64,000 nt of DNA from Mycobacteriaceae bacterium (GCA_028726465.1 JAQYQB010000026.1:186001-250000); one strand, 5' to 3'. Shown: positions 50,601 through 59,379, counted from the stretch's first letter. The notes: a model not told the origin generated them from the letters alone. Numbers and translations: made by a program.

Positions 50601-52469
50601 GACCGAGATCTTGCCGGCGGCGACCTGCCGCAGGCGGGAGATGGCCTCCTCCGGGTTGGTGGCGTTGACCACCGCGCGGGAGCGGGCGTGGTTGCGCCCG
50701 GCCAGGGAGCGGGCCAGCGCGAAGAGATCCGCGGTTCCCAGCTGCTGGTCCTCGATGAAATCGGCCAGCGTGGCGGCCGCCTGGGCCCGGCGCGACGGCA
50801 GCAGGCCAGAGACCGGCAGGCTGACGGTGGCAGCGGTGGCATCGTCAGCGGTGTCGGTGGTGGTGTCGGTGGCGACCTGGGCGGCGCGGGCGTGGGTGGT
50901 GCCCTGGTAGTCGCTGAGCACGACGTGGGCGTTGGTGCCGCCGAAGCCGAAGCCGGACACGCCGGCCAGCTTGTGGCCGGAGTACTCGGGCCACTCGCGG
51001 GGATCCTCGACGACCTCGAGCTTTTCCGCGTCGAAGTCGATGTAGCGGTTCGGCGCGGAGAAGTTGATGCTCGGCGGCAGGGTGTCGTGGCGCATGGCCT
51101 GGATGACCTTGATAAGGCCCACCACGCCGGCGGCGGACTCGGAGTGGCCGATATTGGACTTGGCCGAGCCCAGCAGCGTCGGGTTTTCCGCGCCGCGGTT
51201 GGCCCCTAGGACCTCACCCAGGGCGGTGGCCTCGATGGGATCTCCCAGGATGGTGCCCGTGCCGTGGGCCTCGACGTAGTCGACCGTGGCCGGATCGACC
51301 TCGGCGTCGGCGTAGGCGCGGTGCAGCACGTCGACCTGCGCCTCCGGGTTGGGGGCGGTCAGGCCGTTGGAGTGGCCGTCGGAGTTGATGGCCGAGCCCT
51401 TGATGACGGCGAGGATGTTATCGCCGGCGGCCTCGGCGTCGCTGAGCCGCTTGAGCACCAGCACGCCGCCGGCGTCCGCGCGCACGAAGCCGTCCGCGTC
51501 GTCGGAGAAGGCGTGGATGCAGCCCGTGGGCGAGATGACGCCGAGTTCGCCGAAGGCGGTGGACACGAACGGGGAGGCCATGATGTTGATGCCGCCGGCC
51601 ACGGCGACGTCGGCGTCGCCCTCGCGCAGGCCGCGTACGGCCTGGTGGACGGAGACCAGCGAGGACGAGCAGGCGGTGTCCACGTTGACCGAGGGTCCGC
51701 GCAGGTCCAGCGCGTAGGAGATCCGGTTGGAGATGATCGCCGAGGAGGTGCCGGTCAGCGCGTACGGGTGCGCCTCCGCCGGGTCGGCGGTGATCAGCAT
51801 CCCGTAGTCGTTGTTCGACGAGCCCATGTAGACGCCGGTGGCGGTCCCGCGCAGCTCGTTGGCCGGCAGGTGGGCGTCCTCGAGCGCCTCCCAGACCAGC
51901 TCCAGCAGGATGCGCTGCTGCGGGTCCATGTTGGTGGCCTCCACCGGGGACAGGCCGAAGAATTCCGCGTCGAAGCTGGCGATGTCGTCCAGGTAGCCGC
52001 CGGCGAGGTTCTGCTCGGCCATCTTCTGGGGCATCACCGGATCGGCGGCGTAGTCGGACCAGCGGCCAATGGGCAGCGGCCCCGTCGCGCCGCGGCCTTC
52101 GACCAGCATGTCCCAGAACTCGTCCGCGTTGTTGGCGCCCGGGAAGCGGCCGGCCAGGCCGATGACGGCGATGTCCTCGTGGCCGCCGGCCGGGGTGATC
52201 CGGCGCGGGGCGGACGCCGGCGCCGACTGCTGGGCCGGGCCGTTAATCAGGCGGTCAGCCAGCTGGGCGATGGTCGGGTATTCGTAGGCGACCGTGGGGT
52301 CAAGATCCACGCCCACCAGGTTTTCCAGCTCGCCTGACAGCACCACGGCGTCGCGGGAGGACAGGCCGAAGTTTTCCAGCGGCTTAGAGTCGGTAATTTC
52401 CTCCGCGGGAACGCCCGTGGTCTGGGCTACCCAATGACGGATCCAATCACGCAACTGCTCTACGGTCAT
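47670..52469 (-). CDS. pks13: Polyketide synthase Pks13, corynomycolate condensing enzyme
   Basis: This 1599-residue enzyme condenses two activated fatty acids into the beta-keto precursor of corynomycolic acid. Domain order: N-terminal acyl carrier with Ser38 (GLSSRD); ketosynthase ~80-510 with Cys267 (VDTACSSSL), EAHGTGTILGDP and KSNIGHSESAAG; acyltransferase ~640-950 with Ser725 (IGMSMGE); second carrier Ser1161 (LGLDSLMGM); Ala/Glu/Thr-rich linker ~1200-1240; C-terminal thioesterase with Ser1399 (GWSFGG) and His in PGDHLAVPDEP, which transfers the product to trehalose. Like mycobacterial Pks13 it lacks KR, DH and ER. It lies between fadD32 (162 bases upstream, probably with its own promoter) and accD3 (overlap 17 bases). 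Confidence 0.97.
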   Translation of the reverse strand: MTVEQLRDWIRHWVAQTTGVPAEEITDSKPLENFGLSSRDAVVLSGELENLVGVDLDPTVAYEYPTIAQLADRLINGPAQQSAPASAPRRITPAGGHEDIAVIGLAGRFPGANNADEFWDMLVEGRGATGPLPIGRWSDYAADPVMPQKMAEQNLAGGYLDDIASFDAEFFGLSPVEATNMDPQQRILLELVWEALEDAHLPANELRGTATGVYMGSSNNDYGMLITADPAEAHPYALTGTSSAIISNRISYALDLRGPSVNVDTACSSSLVSVHQAVRGLREGDADVAVAGGINIMASPFVSTAFGELGVISPTGCIHAFSDDADGFVRADAGGVLVLKRLSDAEAAGDNILAVIKGSAINSDGHSNGLTAPNPEAQVDVLHRAYADAEVDPATVDYVEAHGTGTILGDPIEATALGEVLGANRGAENPTLLGSAKSNIGHSESAAGVVGLIKVIQAMRHDTLPPSINFSAPNRYIDFDAEKLEVVEDPREWPEYSGHKLAGVSGFGFGGTNAHVVLSDYQGTTHARAAQVATDTTTDTADDATAATVSLPVSGLLPSRRAQAAATLADFIEDQQLGTADLFALARSLAGRNHARSRAVVNATNPEEAISRLRQVAAGKISVGVTAADSPSVPGPVFVYSGFGSQHRKMVKDLIAVSPDFLARLEELDQIVDFESGWSILDIVRDDEQTYNTETAQVAITAIQIALTDLLASFGARPAGVIGMSMGEIAAAYAAGGISADDAMLIACHRARLMGEGEAQLTEETQGAMAVVELTADDIAALDGNIEPAVYTGPGMTTVGGPRQEVLDLVEKLEGEGKFARALNVKGAGHTSAVDPILGELAGDIAGITARPLHTTLFSSVDRGEVYRPGATVHDEDYWLRMTRQPVFLEDATRAAFAAGHTQLVEIAPNPVALMGMMSTAFAVGKADAQLLYALKRKVDPSVSLLDLLAKLYVAGAPVDYRAVFGDGPVRDAPHTHFKRQRYWTHARPSSGVTGLPGTRVNLPEGKTAFSTNADQAPSALALLEAAIDAVSPGAHLVAVEEPGTLPAQGEVTTVVTKSLGGVAVAAYAVSDGATTLVAEGFATSLDLGTKAVPGVADLPDSASLKATPDQSADADIEAVRWDSATETVEDRLAAIVSESMGYDVTDLPRELPLIDLGLDSLMGMRIKNRVENDFQIPPLQVQALRDASLADVIDMVTAAVEGRETDGVETAAAATGNAEKTEKNAEADEAADAEATTGTGVGVAPRDASERMVFGTWASITGKAAAGVTSPLPELTEEQATQIAERLSERAGVEVTTAAVREAETLEPLADLVREGLETEVEGNIRVLREADGPAVFMFHPAGGTTVVYQPLVRRLPEDVAVYGVERLEGSLEDRAQAYIDDIVKHARGRKVVLGGWSFGGALAYEVAHQLRDKDLEVAFIALLDTTQPSDPAPDTLEETKARWERYAAFAEKTYGLEFPVPYELLETAGEDAVMDMLAQFLATTDASEHGLAAGVLEHQRASFVDNQILGKLDMRRWADVDVPVLLFRSERMHDGAIELEPRYAEIDPDGGWGAIVEDLEIVQLPGDHLAVPDEPAIGIVGKHIEDWIEVKIRGNHR

Positions 52470-52631
52470 ACGCCATGCTTTCTTTCGCTTACGTTCATTA
52501 AGGGGATCACAAAGAATAATCGTCTTTGGTGAAAATGCTCCACCTTAGGCTATCGAACTCGGACCCCAAAACGTTAGTAGCAAGCGCCGGCCAGGCGGAT
52601 GTGCAGGACTTTGGCCAAGCCCTGCCGGGGA

Positions 52632-54488
52632 TTAACCGCGCTGGGCCAGGTAGTGCTTCTTGGCCACGCGGCGGGCGATCTTGCCCGAGGAGGTCCGGTT
52701 GATCTCGTGGGCCTGCTTGAAGACGATGTCGTCCGGGGTCAGGCCGTGGTGGGCGGAGACCGCCGAGCGGATGGCCTCGGCCGCGGCGGCGTCGCCGGAG
52801 GGCTCAGCCGTATCGGCGCGCTCGACCAGCAGCACCAGCTGCTCGGTGTCCGCGCCTTCGACGGAGAACGCCGCCACGGAGTCCGGGCGCACGTGCTCGC
52901 TGGCCTCCTGGACGGTGGACTCGATGTCCTGCGGGTAGTGGTTGCGGCCGGCCACGACGATAAGGTCCTTCAGGCGGCCGGTGATGTAGAGGTGGCCGTC
53001 CAGGATGGTGCCCAGGTCGCCGGAGGCCATCCAGCGATCGTCGTCCGGGGCGCCGGCCACGCGGCTATCCGCCAGGCGCTCGCCCAGGGTGTTGCGGAAG
53101 GTCGCGGCGGTGTCCTCGTCGCGCTCCAGGTAGCCGGCGGCCATGTTCTCGCCGTGAGCCCACAGCTCGCCGATGACGCCGTCGGCGACCTCGGCCCGGG
53201 TCTCCGGGTCGACGATGGTCAGGTACTGCGGCTGCACCACCTGGCCGACGGAAGCGAAGGCCACGGTGTTCTCGGAAGCCTCCGCCACCTCGGCGCGGCC
53301 CTCGGCCAGCGCGGCGCGGTCGAAGTGGGTAATCAGCGGGCGCTCGTCGGTCTGCGGGGTGCTCACCAGGAGGGAGGCCTCCGCCAGGCCGTAGGACGGG
53401 CGCAGCGCGGTGCGCTTGAAGCCGTAGGGCTCGAAGGTGTTCAGGAAGTTGTCCACGGCGGACTCGGTGACCGGCTCGGAGCCGACGATGAGGCCGTCGA
53501 TGTGGGACAGGTCCAGCTCCTCGCCGTCGGCCGGGGCGCCGTAGCGCGCGGCCAGCTCGAGCGCGAAGTTCGGGACCACGCCGTAGGTGGCCTGCAGCTT
53601 GTCATCGATCGGCTTGCGGTTGAGCTGGCCCACCCAGCGCTTCGGCTGCTGGATGAAATCGCGCGGGGACATCAGCTCGAAAGGCAGGCCCAGGATGGTC
53701 ACAAACACCGTGAGGATAATGCCCATGTCGTGGTGCAGCGGCAGCCAGGTGACCAGGCGCAGCGGCATCTTCAGCTGCGCGGCGCGGAAGATCTGCAGCA
53801 CGTTGGTCAGAATGGAGCGGTTGGTCAGGATCACGCCGGCCGGGGTGCGGGTGGAGCCGGAGGTGTACTGCAGGAAGGCGGGCTGGTCCAGGGGCATGAC
53901 CGTGGACATCGCCAGCTGCTGCTGGCCCTCCAGGGTCGACGCCGGGTTCTGGTAGGACGCCGCCAGGCTGTCCGGCAGGGAGTCGACGGAGAGCACGCGC
54001 GGGCGCTCCCGGGAGGGCAGGTCGGCGAAGTGCTTGCGCACCGCGGCCGCCGATGCCCGGTTGGTCAGCACCAGCTTCGGCTGGGCGTCGGCGAAGACCG
54101 CCTTCAGGTGGTCCGCGTGGCCCGGCTCGTTCGGATCGTAGAGCGGAATGGGCGTCATGCCGGCGTACAGGCCGCCCAGGAAGCCGAAGAGGTACTCCGG
54201 GGAGTTGCCGGCCAGGATGGCCACCCGGTCGCCCAGCTTGCCGACCTGCTGCAGGCGGGCCGCCACGGACTTGATGCGGGTGTTGACCTCCTGGCGCGAG
54301 TAGGTCACCAGCTGGCCCTCCCGGCTCTCGGAGTAGTCCCAGAAGCGCAGGACCTTCCGGTCACCGCCGCCGGTCTGCAGATCGCCCTGGTAGAGCAATT
54401 CCGCGAGCCCGACGAGGGTCAGCTGCGGCGCGAGGGTGATCTCCCCTTGGTCGTTGAAGAACTGGCCCATGGCGGCGTGCAAATCCAT
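52632..54488 (-). CDS. fadD32: Long-chain fatty acid-AMP ligase FadD32
   Basis: The 618-residue FAAL activates the meromycolate-equivalent fatty acid as acyl-AMP and loads it onto the N-terminal carrier domain of Pks13. Seen are the AMP-binding core LQYTSGSTRTPAGVILTN, TWLPLHHDMG, the FAAL-type insertion LMSPRDFIQQPKRWV, LRPSYGLAEA and the C-terminal hinge YITGRLKDLIVVAGRNHYPQDIE, with the end motif NRTSSGKIARR carrying the catalytic Lys. ATG 54488 starts MDLHAAMGQFFNDQGEITL. It is upstream of pks13 on the same strand, as in all mycolate-producing bacteria. Confidence 0.96.
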   Translation of the reverse strand: MDLHAAMGQFFNDQGEITLAPQLTLVGLAELLYQGDLQTGGGDRKVLRFWDYSESREGQLVTYSRQEVNTRIKSVAARLQQVGKLGDRVAILAGNSPEYLFGFLGGLYAGMTPIPLYDPNEPGHADHLKAVFADAQPKLVLTNRASAAAVRKHFADLPSRERPRVLSVDSLPDSLAASYQNPASTLEGQQQLAMSTVMPLDQPAFLQYTSGSTRTPAGVILTNRSILTNVLQIFRAAQLKMPLRLVTWLPLHHDMGIILTVFVTILGLPFELMSPRDFIQQPKRWVGQLNRKPIDDKLQATYGVVPNFALELAARYGAPADGEELDLSHIDGLIVGSEPVTESAVDNFLNTFEPYGFKRTALRPSYGLAEASLLVSTPQTDERPLITHFDRAALAEGRAEVAEASENTVAFASVGQVVQPQYLTIVDPETRAEVADGVIGELWAHGENMAAGYLERDEDTAATFRNTLGERLADSRVAGAPDDDRWMASGDLGTILDGHLYITGRLKDLIVVAGRNHYPQDIESTVQEASEHVRPDSVAAFSVEGADTEQLVLLVERADTAEPSGDAAAAEAIRSAVSAHHGLTPDDIVFKQAHEINRTSSGKIARRVAKKHYLAQRG

Positions 54489-54548
54489 GACAGTAACGCT
54501 CCTTGAAATCCGATTCGGTTTATTTTGCTACTAAAATTATCAGACTAG

Positions 54549-54605
54549 GCGGCCGCCGTGTTACACCAAAGGCGGCCGGTTGCCCGCAGCATTGCCGCGG
54601 GCCGT
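54549..54605. terminator. Pair of GC-rich hairpins between the cutinase-like gene and fadD32
   Basis: GGCCGCC/GGCGGCC (54551-54557 with 54571-54577) and GCCCGC/GCGGGC (54582-54587 with 54597-54602) lie next to each other in the gap. They may reduce read-through into fadD32 or be leader structure. There is no good U tract. Confidence 0.35.
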
Positions 54606-54607
54606 TC

Positions 54608-55537
54608 TTAGATGCCGTCGATGATTCCGCGGGCCCAGCCGACCACCCAGTCGTTGGCGGTGGTCCCCTCCACCACGTGCGGGTTGGAGGCGTACTGGGC
54701 GTGCACGCCGTTGGCGGCGATGAGATCGCGGGCGCGATCCAGGCCGTTGGCGGCATCGCGCGGCGCGTCGCAGATGGAGTCGTCCGGCGCGCAGATCTGG
54801 AAGGTGCGGTCCGCCAGCTCGCCGAAGCCGTTGGGGCGCGCGCCGCGCATGGTCGCGCCCGGCACGATGGGCTGAACCAGCTTGCTGATCGGCTCCAGGG
54901 CGATCTCCGCGCCGATGCCGTGAACCTCGACGCCCGGGTTGATGCCCACGCCGGGCTCGCGGCGGCCGTCGGCGATAAGCGCCACGCCGGCCACCGACTC
55001 GGCCGGGACCGCGCCCGTGCCCGCGCCGATCTGGTCGGCGACGTCGCCCAGGATGACCGCGCCCTGCGAGAAACCGGCCATGACGAACTTCGTCGCCGGG
55101 CAGGCCTCGTGCATATAGCGCAGCTCGCCCTCCAGGGTGGAGGTGCCCTCCTGGCGGGAGTCGTCGTAGGACATCTCCTCCTGGGAGTTAATGTTCTTAA
55201 ACTGCGCGGTGTACGGCAGGGTCCACACCTTCACGTCCTGCGGGGCGTAGGCCTGCTGCAGCGGCTGGGAGATCGAGAGCATGAACGAGCGCGGGTTGGC
55301 GGTCGGGTTGATGGGATCGTCGTCCGCCTTGGATTCCCAGGTGCCGGGCGCGGAGATGACCTCGACTCGCGGGCACCAGTCCGGCTGCTCCGGGGCGGCC
55401 GGCTCGTCCTCGCCGGGCTGCGTGGCCGGCGGCTCCGACAGGTTGCTCGAGGAGGTGCTGTTGAAATAGTGCACCGCGGAGGCGCCCAGGATCACCAGCA
55501 GGATCACTACTGCCACCGCAGTAAGGGTCTTTTTCAT
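54608..55537 (-). CDS. Cutinase-like serine hydrolase (Rv3802c homologue)
   Basis: This 309-residue protein has an N-terminal signal-anchor (TAVAVVILLVILGASAVHYF), a Ser/Pro/Glu linker and an alpha/beta-hydrolase of the cutinase (Culp) family. The nucleophile is Ser157 in AGFSQGA, Asp follows in CAPDDSICDAP with the family disulfide cysteines, and a candidate His is in SNPHVVEG. Rv3802c is an essential phospholipase/thioesterase of the mycolate locus. It acts outside the membrane, and its exact lipid substrate in corynebacteria is not certain. It precedes fadD32 by 119 bases; the lipoprotein gene ends 18 bases upstream of its start, so the genes are likely co-transcribed. Confidence 0.88.
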   Translation of the reverse strand: MKKTLTAVAVVILLVILGASAVHYFNSTSSSNLSEPPATQPGEDEPAAPEQPDWCPRVEVISAPGTWESKADDDPINPTANPRSFMLSISQPLQQAYAPQDVKVWTLPYTAQFKNINSQEEMSYDDSRQEGTSTLEGELRYMHEACPATKFVMAGFSQGAVILGDVADQIGAGTGAVPAESVAGVALIADGRREPGVGINPGVEVHGIGAEIALEPISKLVQPIVPGATMRGARPNGFGELADRTFQICAPDDSICDAPRDAANGLDRARDLIAANGVHAQYASNPHVVEGTTANDWVVGWARGIIDGI

Positions 55538-55555
55538 GTGTTGTGCCTGTCTCGT

Positions 55556-56053
55556 CTAGCAGTAGACGGAGCGCGCTTCGTCCGTCAGGAACCGGGTCAG
55601 CTCTTCGTAGTCCAGCTCCGTGCGGCCCTGCTCGATGAGCTGGCCGGCAATCGCGTTCAGGGTGATGGGCTCTTCCTCCACGCAGACCCGCTGCGCGGCG
55701 GAGACCAGCTGCGTTTCCACGCCGGCCGCGTCGATATCGCGCTCGCCGACCGCGCCGAGGAAGTCGGCATCGCCCGCAGAGGCATCGGCCTCCGGGAAGG
55801 GGATTTCGGAGATCTCTTCGGCACCGCGGTCCTCCGGGGCGCGGTCGCCGGCCGGCGCGGCGGCGGAAGGCTTCGAGCTGCTTTCGGCCGACTCCGACTC
55901 GGAGGCGGATGCCGACTCGGTCTCCGAGCCGCGCTCCAACGGCGCCACCGAGGTCGGGGCCGCGGCCTCGTTATCGTTGTCGACGGTGGCGGAACCGCAG
56001 GCCGCCAGGCCCAACGATGCCGCGACGGCCAGACCCGCAATCAATTTTCGCAT
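55556..56053 (-). CDS. Secreted lipoprotein with DUF732-like domain
   Basis: The 165-residue precursor has lipobox LAAC (MRKLIAGLAVAASLGLAACG) and should be lipid-anchored on the outer face of the membrane. A low-complexity Ser/Glu/Ala linker (about 25-80) follows. The C-terminal part, DFLGAVGERDIDAAG through QRVC to the final EARSVYC, matches the DUF732 pattern with its two conserved cysteines. Function is unknown. It sits between cop1 and the Rv3802c-like gene, with short gaps, so it is likely a wall-biogenesis accessory. Confidence 0.75.
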   Translation of the reverse strand: MRKLIAGLAVAASLGLAACGSATVDNDNEAAAPTSVAPLERGSETESASASESESAESSSKPSAAAPAGDRAPEDRGAEEISEIPFPEADASAGDADFLGAVGERDIDAAGVETQLVSAAQRVCVEEEPITLNAIAGQLIEQGRTELDYEELTRFLTDEARSVYC

Positions 56054-56083
56054 GGCGCTGATGGTACTCCTTCCGGCTGGCGT

Positions 56084-58054
56084 TTAGGACTTCTGCACGC
56101 GGCCGAAGATCTCGCTCAGGGTGCCCTTCTGGAACTTCTGGGTCAGGCCGCCGGCCGGGATCTGCTCCGTGTCCGAGGTCGGGTAGCCCATCTCGCCCTG
56201 CTCGTAGCCGCGCTTGCCCCAGTCTTCGAAGATCTTGCCGTGCATGATGAAGTGCGCGCCGGTCTTCGGGGACCAGTAGATGTTGCCGTGCTCGAACTCC
56301 TGGAAGGCGCCGCCCTTGATCTTGATCTCGTCGCTGGTCGGGAAGCCCAGGCCGGTGGTCGCGCCACCCATCTCCTTGTACTTGGCGCCGATGGCACCGT
56401 GGACGATGTGGTGGGAGTTGTCCGGGTTACGGGTCAGGATGCCGTTCTCGAACTTCTGCTGGAAGCCGCCGTTGACTTCCTGCGGCGCGGAGGTCGGGTA
56501 CTTGAGATCCCCGCCTTCCCAGCCGTTCTTGCCCCAGGCCTCGACCATGTCCTTCGGGATGGCATAGGCGCCGGTCTGGGCGGTCCAGTAGATGGAACCG
56601 TTCTCAAAGTGGACGAAGCGGCCGCGCTGGTCCGGGGTCTTTTCCTCGTTGGTCAGCGGGAAGCCCAGCCAGGAGCCCGGGCCACCCATCTCGCTGTAGC
56701 GGGCGTTGATGCGACCGACCAGGGCCTTGGCACCAGTCTCCGGGGACCAGTACGCGGTGCCCGCGCTGAAGTCCTGTGCCTTGCCGTTGTCGCCGGCGTC
56801 GTATTCGTTGTTCACGCACTCGCCGATGGTGCCGGACTTGGTGGCCGCGCCGATGGCGCCGATGGCCTGGCAGTCCGCCCCGCGGTCTTCCTTGGGGATA
56901 GCCAGGGCGTCCGCGATGGACGGCCAGGCCTGCTGCATCTCAAACTGCCAGTATTCCCAGCTGTGGACGCCGGACGGGCGGAAGTGCGCCTCCGGCTCCA
57001 CGCCGGCGCGCTTGGCGTAGCTCATGAAGGTCTCGCCGGACATGCGCGAGATGGCCTCCAGGCCGATGCCGGCCATGTTGGCCGGGCCCTTGGCGACGGA
57101 CTCGGGGTTGCCGAAGTCGTCCTTGCCGGAGCCGGCGGAGATGTAGACCTTCATGTCCTTCAGGTTTTCGATGCCCAGCTTCGGGTCGTGGTCGATCCAG
57201 TCCTGGGAGCCCGGCGGGCCCCACATGGCGTCCGAGTTGTACCCGCCGGCGTCCATCTGCGCGGCGCGGATTGCGGCCGGCATGCCGCTGCTGGTGGTGT
57301 CCAGGTAGCCGGAGAAGGAGCCCACGAAGTCGAACAGGTGCGGGTTGCGCTCGGCCAGGTTGACCGCGGCGGTACCGCCCATGGAGATACCCGTCACGGC
57401 GCGCTTGTGGTTGGAGCGGTACTCGTTGTCCAGGATCGGCACCAGTTCCTGGGTCAGGAAGGTCTCCCACTGGTAGTGGGTGCCGTTGTCCGGGCGCTGC
57501 CAGTCAGCGTAGAAGGAGGACTCGCCGCCCACCGGCATGATCAGGTTGACGTTGCGGTCGGCGTACTGGTTCAGGATGTTGGTCTCGATGGTCCAGCCGG
57601 ACTCGTCGTCGCGGGCGCGCAGGCCGTCCAGGGCCCAGACCTCCGGGAAGGTGGCCTCCGGGTTGGAGTACCAGTCACGCGCCAGCTGGATCTGGACCTT
57701 CTGCAGCTTGTCCGGCATGGCCGCGGACTTGATGTAGACCATCAGGTGGCGGTTGGTCAGGTATTCCACGCGCTCGATGTCCACGCCCTCCGGCAGGCCT
57801 TCGACGTCCGGGTAGGTGGTGTCAATCGGGGTGCGCTCCGGCGGGGCCGACGGCGCGAAGGAATCCGACAGGCTCGACCCGGACGAGGAGGAGCTGAGGT
57901 CCCCCAGGCCCTGCTGGGCGGTGGCGTTAGGCAGCAGGGCGATGCCGACGGCCAGCGCCGTGGGCAGGGCCGCGGCGGCTAGCCCGCGGCGGGTACGAGT
58001 CTGGTACGTGTTGCGCGCCTGGCGCGGGGAGGGCTTCGGAGCGGATGTGCGCAT
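56084..58054 (-). CDS. cop1: Trehalose corynomycoloyltransferase with C-terminal LGFP repeats (Cop1/PS1 type)
   Basis: This 656-residue secreted enzyme has a Tat-like start (RTRRGLAAAALP) and a signal peptide with the Ala-rich site ATAQQ. A Ser-rich linker and an antigen-85-like alpha/beta hydrolase follow, with nucleophile Ser224 in TGISMGGTAAV and His in SGVHSWEYW. From about residue 440 there are four LGFP-type repeats (SWLGFPLTNE, LKYPTSAP, GLGFPTSDE, MGYPTSDT) that bind the cell wall. It transfers corynomycolate from trehalose monocorynomycolate to arabinogalactan or a second TMCM. AAGGA lies 10 bases before ATG 58054. Confidence 0.95.
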   Translation of the reverse strand: MRTSAPKPSPRQARNTYQTRTRRGLAAAALPTALAVGIALLPNATAQQGLGDLSSSSSGSSLSDSFAPSAPPERTPIDTTYPDVEGLPEGVDIERVEYLTNRHLMVYIKSAAMPDKLQKVQIQLARDWYSNPEATFPEVWALDGLRARDDESGWTIETNILNQYADRNVNLIMPVGGESSFYADWQRPDNGTHYQWETFLTQELVPILDNEYRSNHKRAVTGISMGGTAAVNLAERNPHLFDFVGSFSGYLDTTSSGMPAAIRAAQMDAGGYNSDAMWGPPGSQDWIDHDPKLGIENLKDMKVYISAGSGKDDFGNPESVAKGPANMAGIGLEAISRMSGETFMSYAKRAGVEPEAHFRPSGVHSWEYWQFEMQQAWPSIADALAIPKEDRGADCQAIGAIGAATKSGTIGECVNNEYDAGDNGKAQDFSAGTAYWSPETGAKALVGRINARYSEMGGPGSWLGFPLTNEEKTPDQRGRFVHFENGSIYWTAQTGAYAIPKDMVEAWGKNGWEGGDLKYPTSAPQEVNGGFQQKFENGILTRNPDNSHHIVHGAIGAKYKEMGGATTGLGFPTSDEIKIKGGAFQEFEHGNIYWSPKTGAHFIMHGKIFEDWGKRGYEQGEMGYPTSDTEQIPAGGLTQKFQKGTLSEIFGRVQKS

Positions 58055-58075
58055 GGAGGTATCCTTGACGTTCGA

Positions 58076-58168
58076 CTAGTAGACAGACAGCGATGGAGTC
58101 CCAGCCAAAAGAGCCAACGAGGCAGCGCCCGCCGAAAACACGGCTAGCGCACCCGGAAACTCACGCAA
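58076..58168 (-). CDS. Possible 30-codon hydrophobic leader peptide upstream of cop1
   Basis: A TTG (58168) 12 bases after a strong GGAGGAGG (minus 58188-58181) opens a frame coding LREFPGALAVF and then AGAASLALLAGTPSLSVY, ending at TAG 58076, 21 bases before the cop1 ATG. The SD match is better than that of cop1. It could be a translated leader or chance. The rest of the 58055-58350 gap holds only the cmt2 terminator. Confidence 0.25.
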   Translation of the reverse strand: MREFPGALAVFSAGAASLALLAGTPSLSVY

Positions 58169-58285
58169 TCCGAAGGTTCCCCTCCTCCGGAGCACGTATC
58201 TGGGTTGTTGTGCGCTCAAGTTTAAGTTCAACTTGAGACTTTTCCTAGCCGACACGCCCGAAGTCACATTCTTATCCGGAAATAG

Positions 58286-58319
58286 AAAAATCCCCGCGCT
58301 AGGGCTAGCGCGGGGATTT
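58286..58319 (-). terminator. Terminator of cmt2
   Basis: AAATCCCCGCGCTA (58288-58301) pairs perfectly with TAGCGCGGGGATTT (58306-58319) around loop GGGC. On the minus strand it is followed by TTTTTC, an ideal U tract directly after cmt2. Confidence 0.85.
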
Positions 58320-58350
58320 GGTTTAGTTCTGGTGCGGGTCTAGGACCGGC

Positions 58351-59379
58351 TTACCAAGCGTTCATCACGTTGAGGACGCGCGGCTTGGTCTTGTCCAGCT
58401 GGCGGCCGAACTGGTTCCAGTTGTGGAGGCCGACGTTCGGGTAGTCCGTGGTCAGGTTGACGCCGTCGGCGCGGGCCTTGAGCTCGTACAGGCGGGTCGA
58501 GACCATGGCGAAGGCCTCCAGCGCCGCACCCGATGCCTGGTGCTGCGGCAGGTACTTCTCATCGCCCGGGCCCGGGATACCGGAGGCCGCGGAGACGTAG
58601 ACGTCCTTGCCGCGCAGGCCGGAGGTCAGGTGGAACGGGTCGTTCGCGAAGCGGCGCGGGCTGATCAGGGTGCCGTACATGGCGTTGATGTTAAACCCGC
58701 CGGCGTCCAGCATGGCCAGGCGCATGAAGGTCTGGGCGCCCGGCAGCGTGGTGGTCAGGTAGCCGGAGAAGGACATGGCCTGACGGAACTGGTTCGGGTG
58801 CTTGCTGGCTAGGACCATGGCCGAGGTGGCGCCCATGGACAGGCCCGCGATGGAGTTGTTGTTGCGGGCAACGCCGAAGTTGCGCTCCAGGTAGCCCGGC
58901 AGCTCCTGGGTCAGGAAGGTCTCCCACTTGTAGTTGACCGGGTTGGTCAGGTCGTAGGTGGCCGGGCCTTCCCAGTCAGCGTAGAAGGAGGACTCGCCGC
59001 CGACCGGCATGACCAGGGTGATGTTGTGCGGCTCGTAGGTGGCCGCGGCGTTCACGTCGTTGACCCAGGCGTTGGTGCGGTCGGTCGCGCGCAGGCCGTC
59101 CAGCAGGTAGAGGCCGGCGTTGCCTCCGCGCTTGGCCGGCTGGATCTGGACCGGGATGTTGCGGCCCATGGACTGGGACCACACGTCGCAGCGCTGGACC
59201 CACCAGCCCACACGGTCCCAGTCACAGTGGCCGGTGGCGTCGGCACGCAGGTAGTCACGCGGGGCGGCTTCGGCCCGCTGCGGGCCAGCCACGGCGAGCA
59301 TGGTGACGACCATGAGGATGGCCGCGACCACTGCGGTGACCCGGCGGGACGCGCGGGAGGCGAAAGACGTCAGTGTCAT
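58351..59379 (-). CDS. cmt2: Trehalose corynomycoloyltransferase (Cmt2/MytB type)
   Basis: The 342-residue secreted protein has a Sec signal (VVAAILMVVTMLAVAGPQRAEA, site AEA-AP) and a compact antigen-85-like domain. The nucleophile is Ser181 in AGLSMGATSAM, and the His is in NVGLHNWNQFGRQL. VMPVGGESSFYADWEGP and WETFLTQELPGYL are shared with the cop1 product. It has no LGFP repeats. It mycoloylates trehalose or arabinogalactan outside the membrane. AAGGAGA precedes ATG 59379, and a perfect terminator follows, so cop1 downstream needs its own promoter or read-through. It lies 165 bases after aftB. Confidence 0.95.
   Translation of the reverse strand: MTLTSFASRASRRVTAVVAAILMVVTMLAVAGPQRAEAAPRDYLRADATGHCDWDRVGWWVQRCDVWSQSMGRNIPVQIQPAKRGGNAGLYLLDGLRATDRTNAWVNDVNAAATYEPHNITLVMPVGGESSFYADWEGPATYDLTNPVNYKWETFLTQELPGYLERNFGVARNNNSIAGLSMGATSAMVLASKHPNQFRQAMSFSGYLTTTLPGAQTFMRLAMLDAGGFNINAMYGTLISPRRFANDPFHLTSGLRGKDVYVSAASGIPGPGDEKYLPQHQASGAALEAFAMVSTRLYELKARADGVNLTTDYPNVGLHNWNQFGRQLDKTKPRVLNVMNAW

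Noticed and set aside
54503..57982. Very long plus-strand open frame (over 1100 codons)
   Set aside because: It lies antisense to the cutinase-like, lipoprotein and cop1 genes, is full of Arg/Gly/His-rich non-protein-like sequence, and has no family motif. It is a GC-driven shadow.
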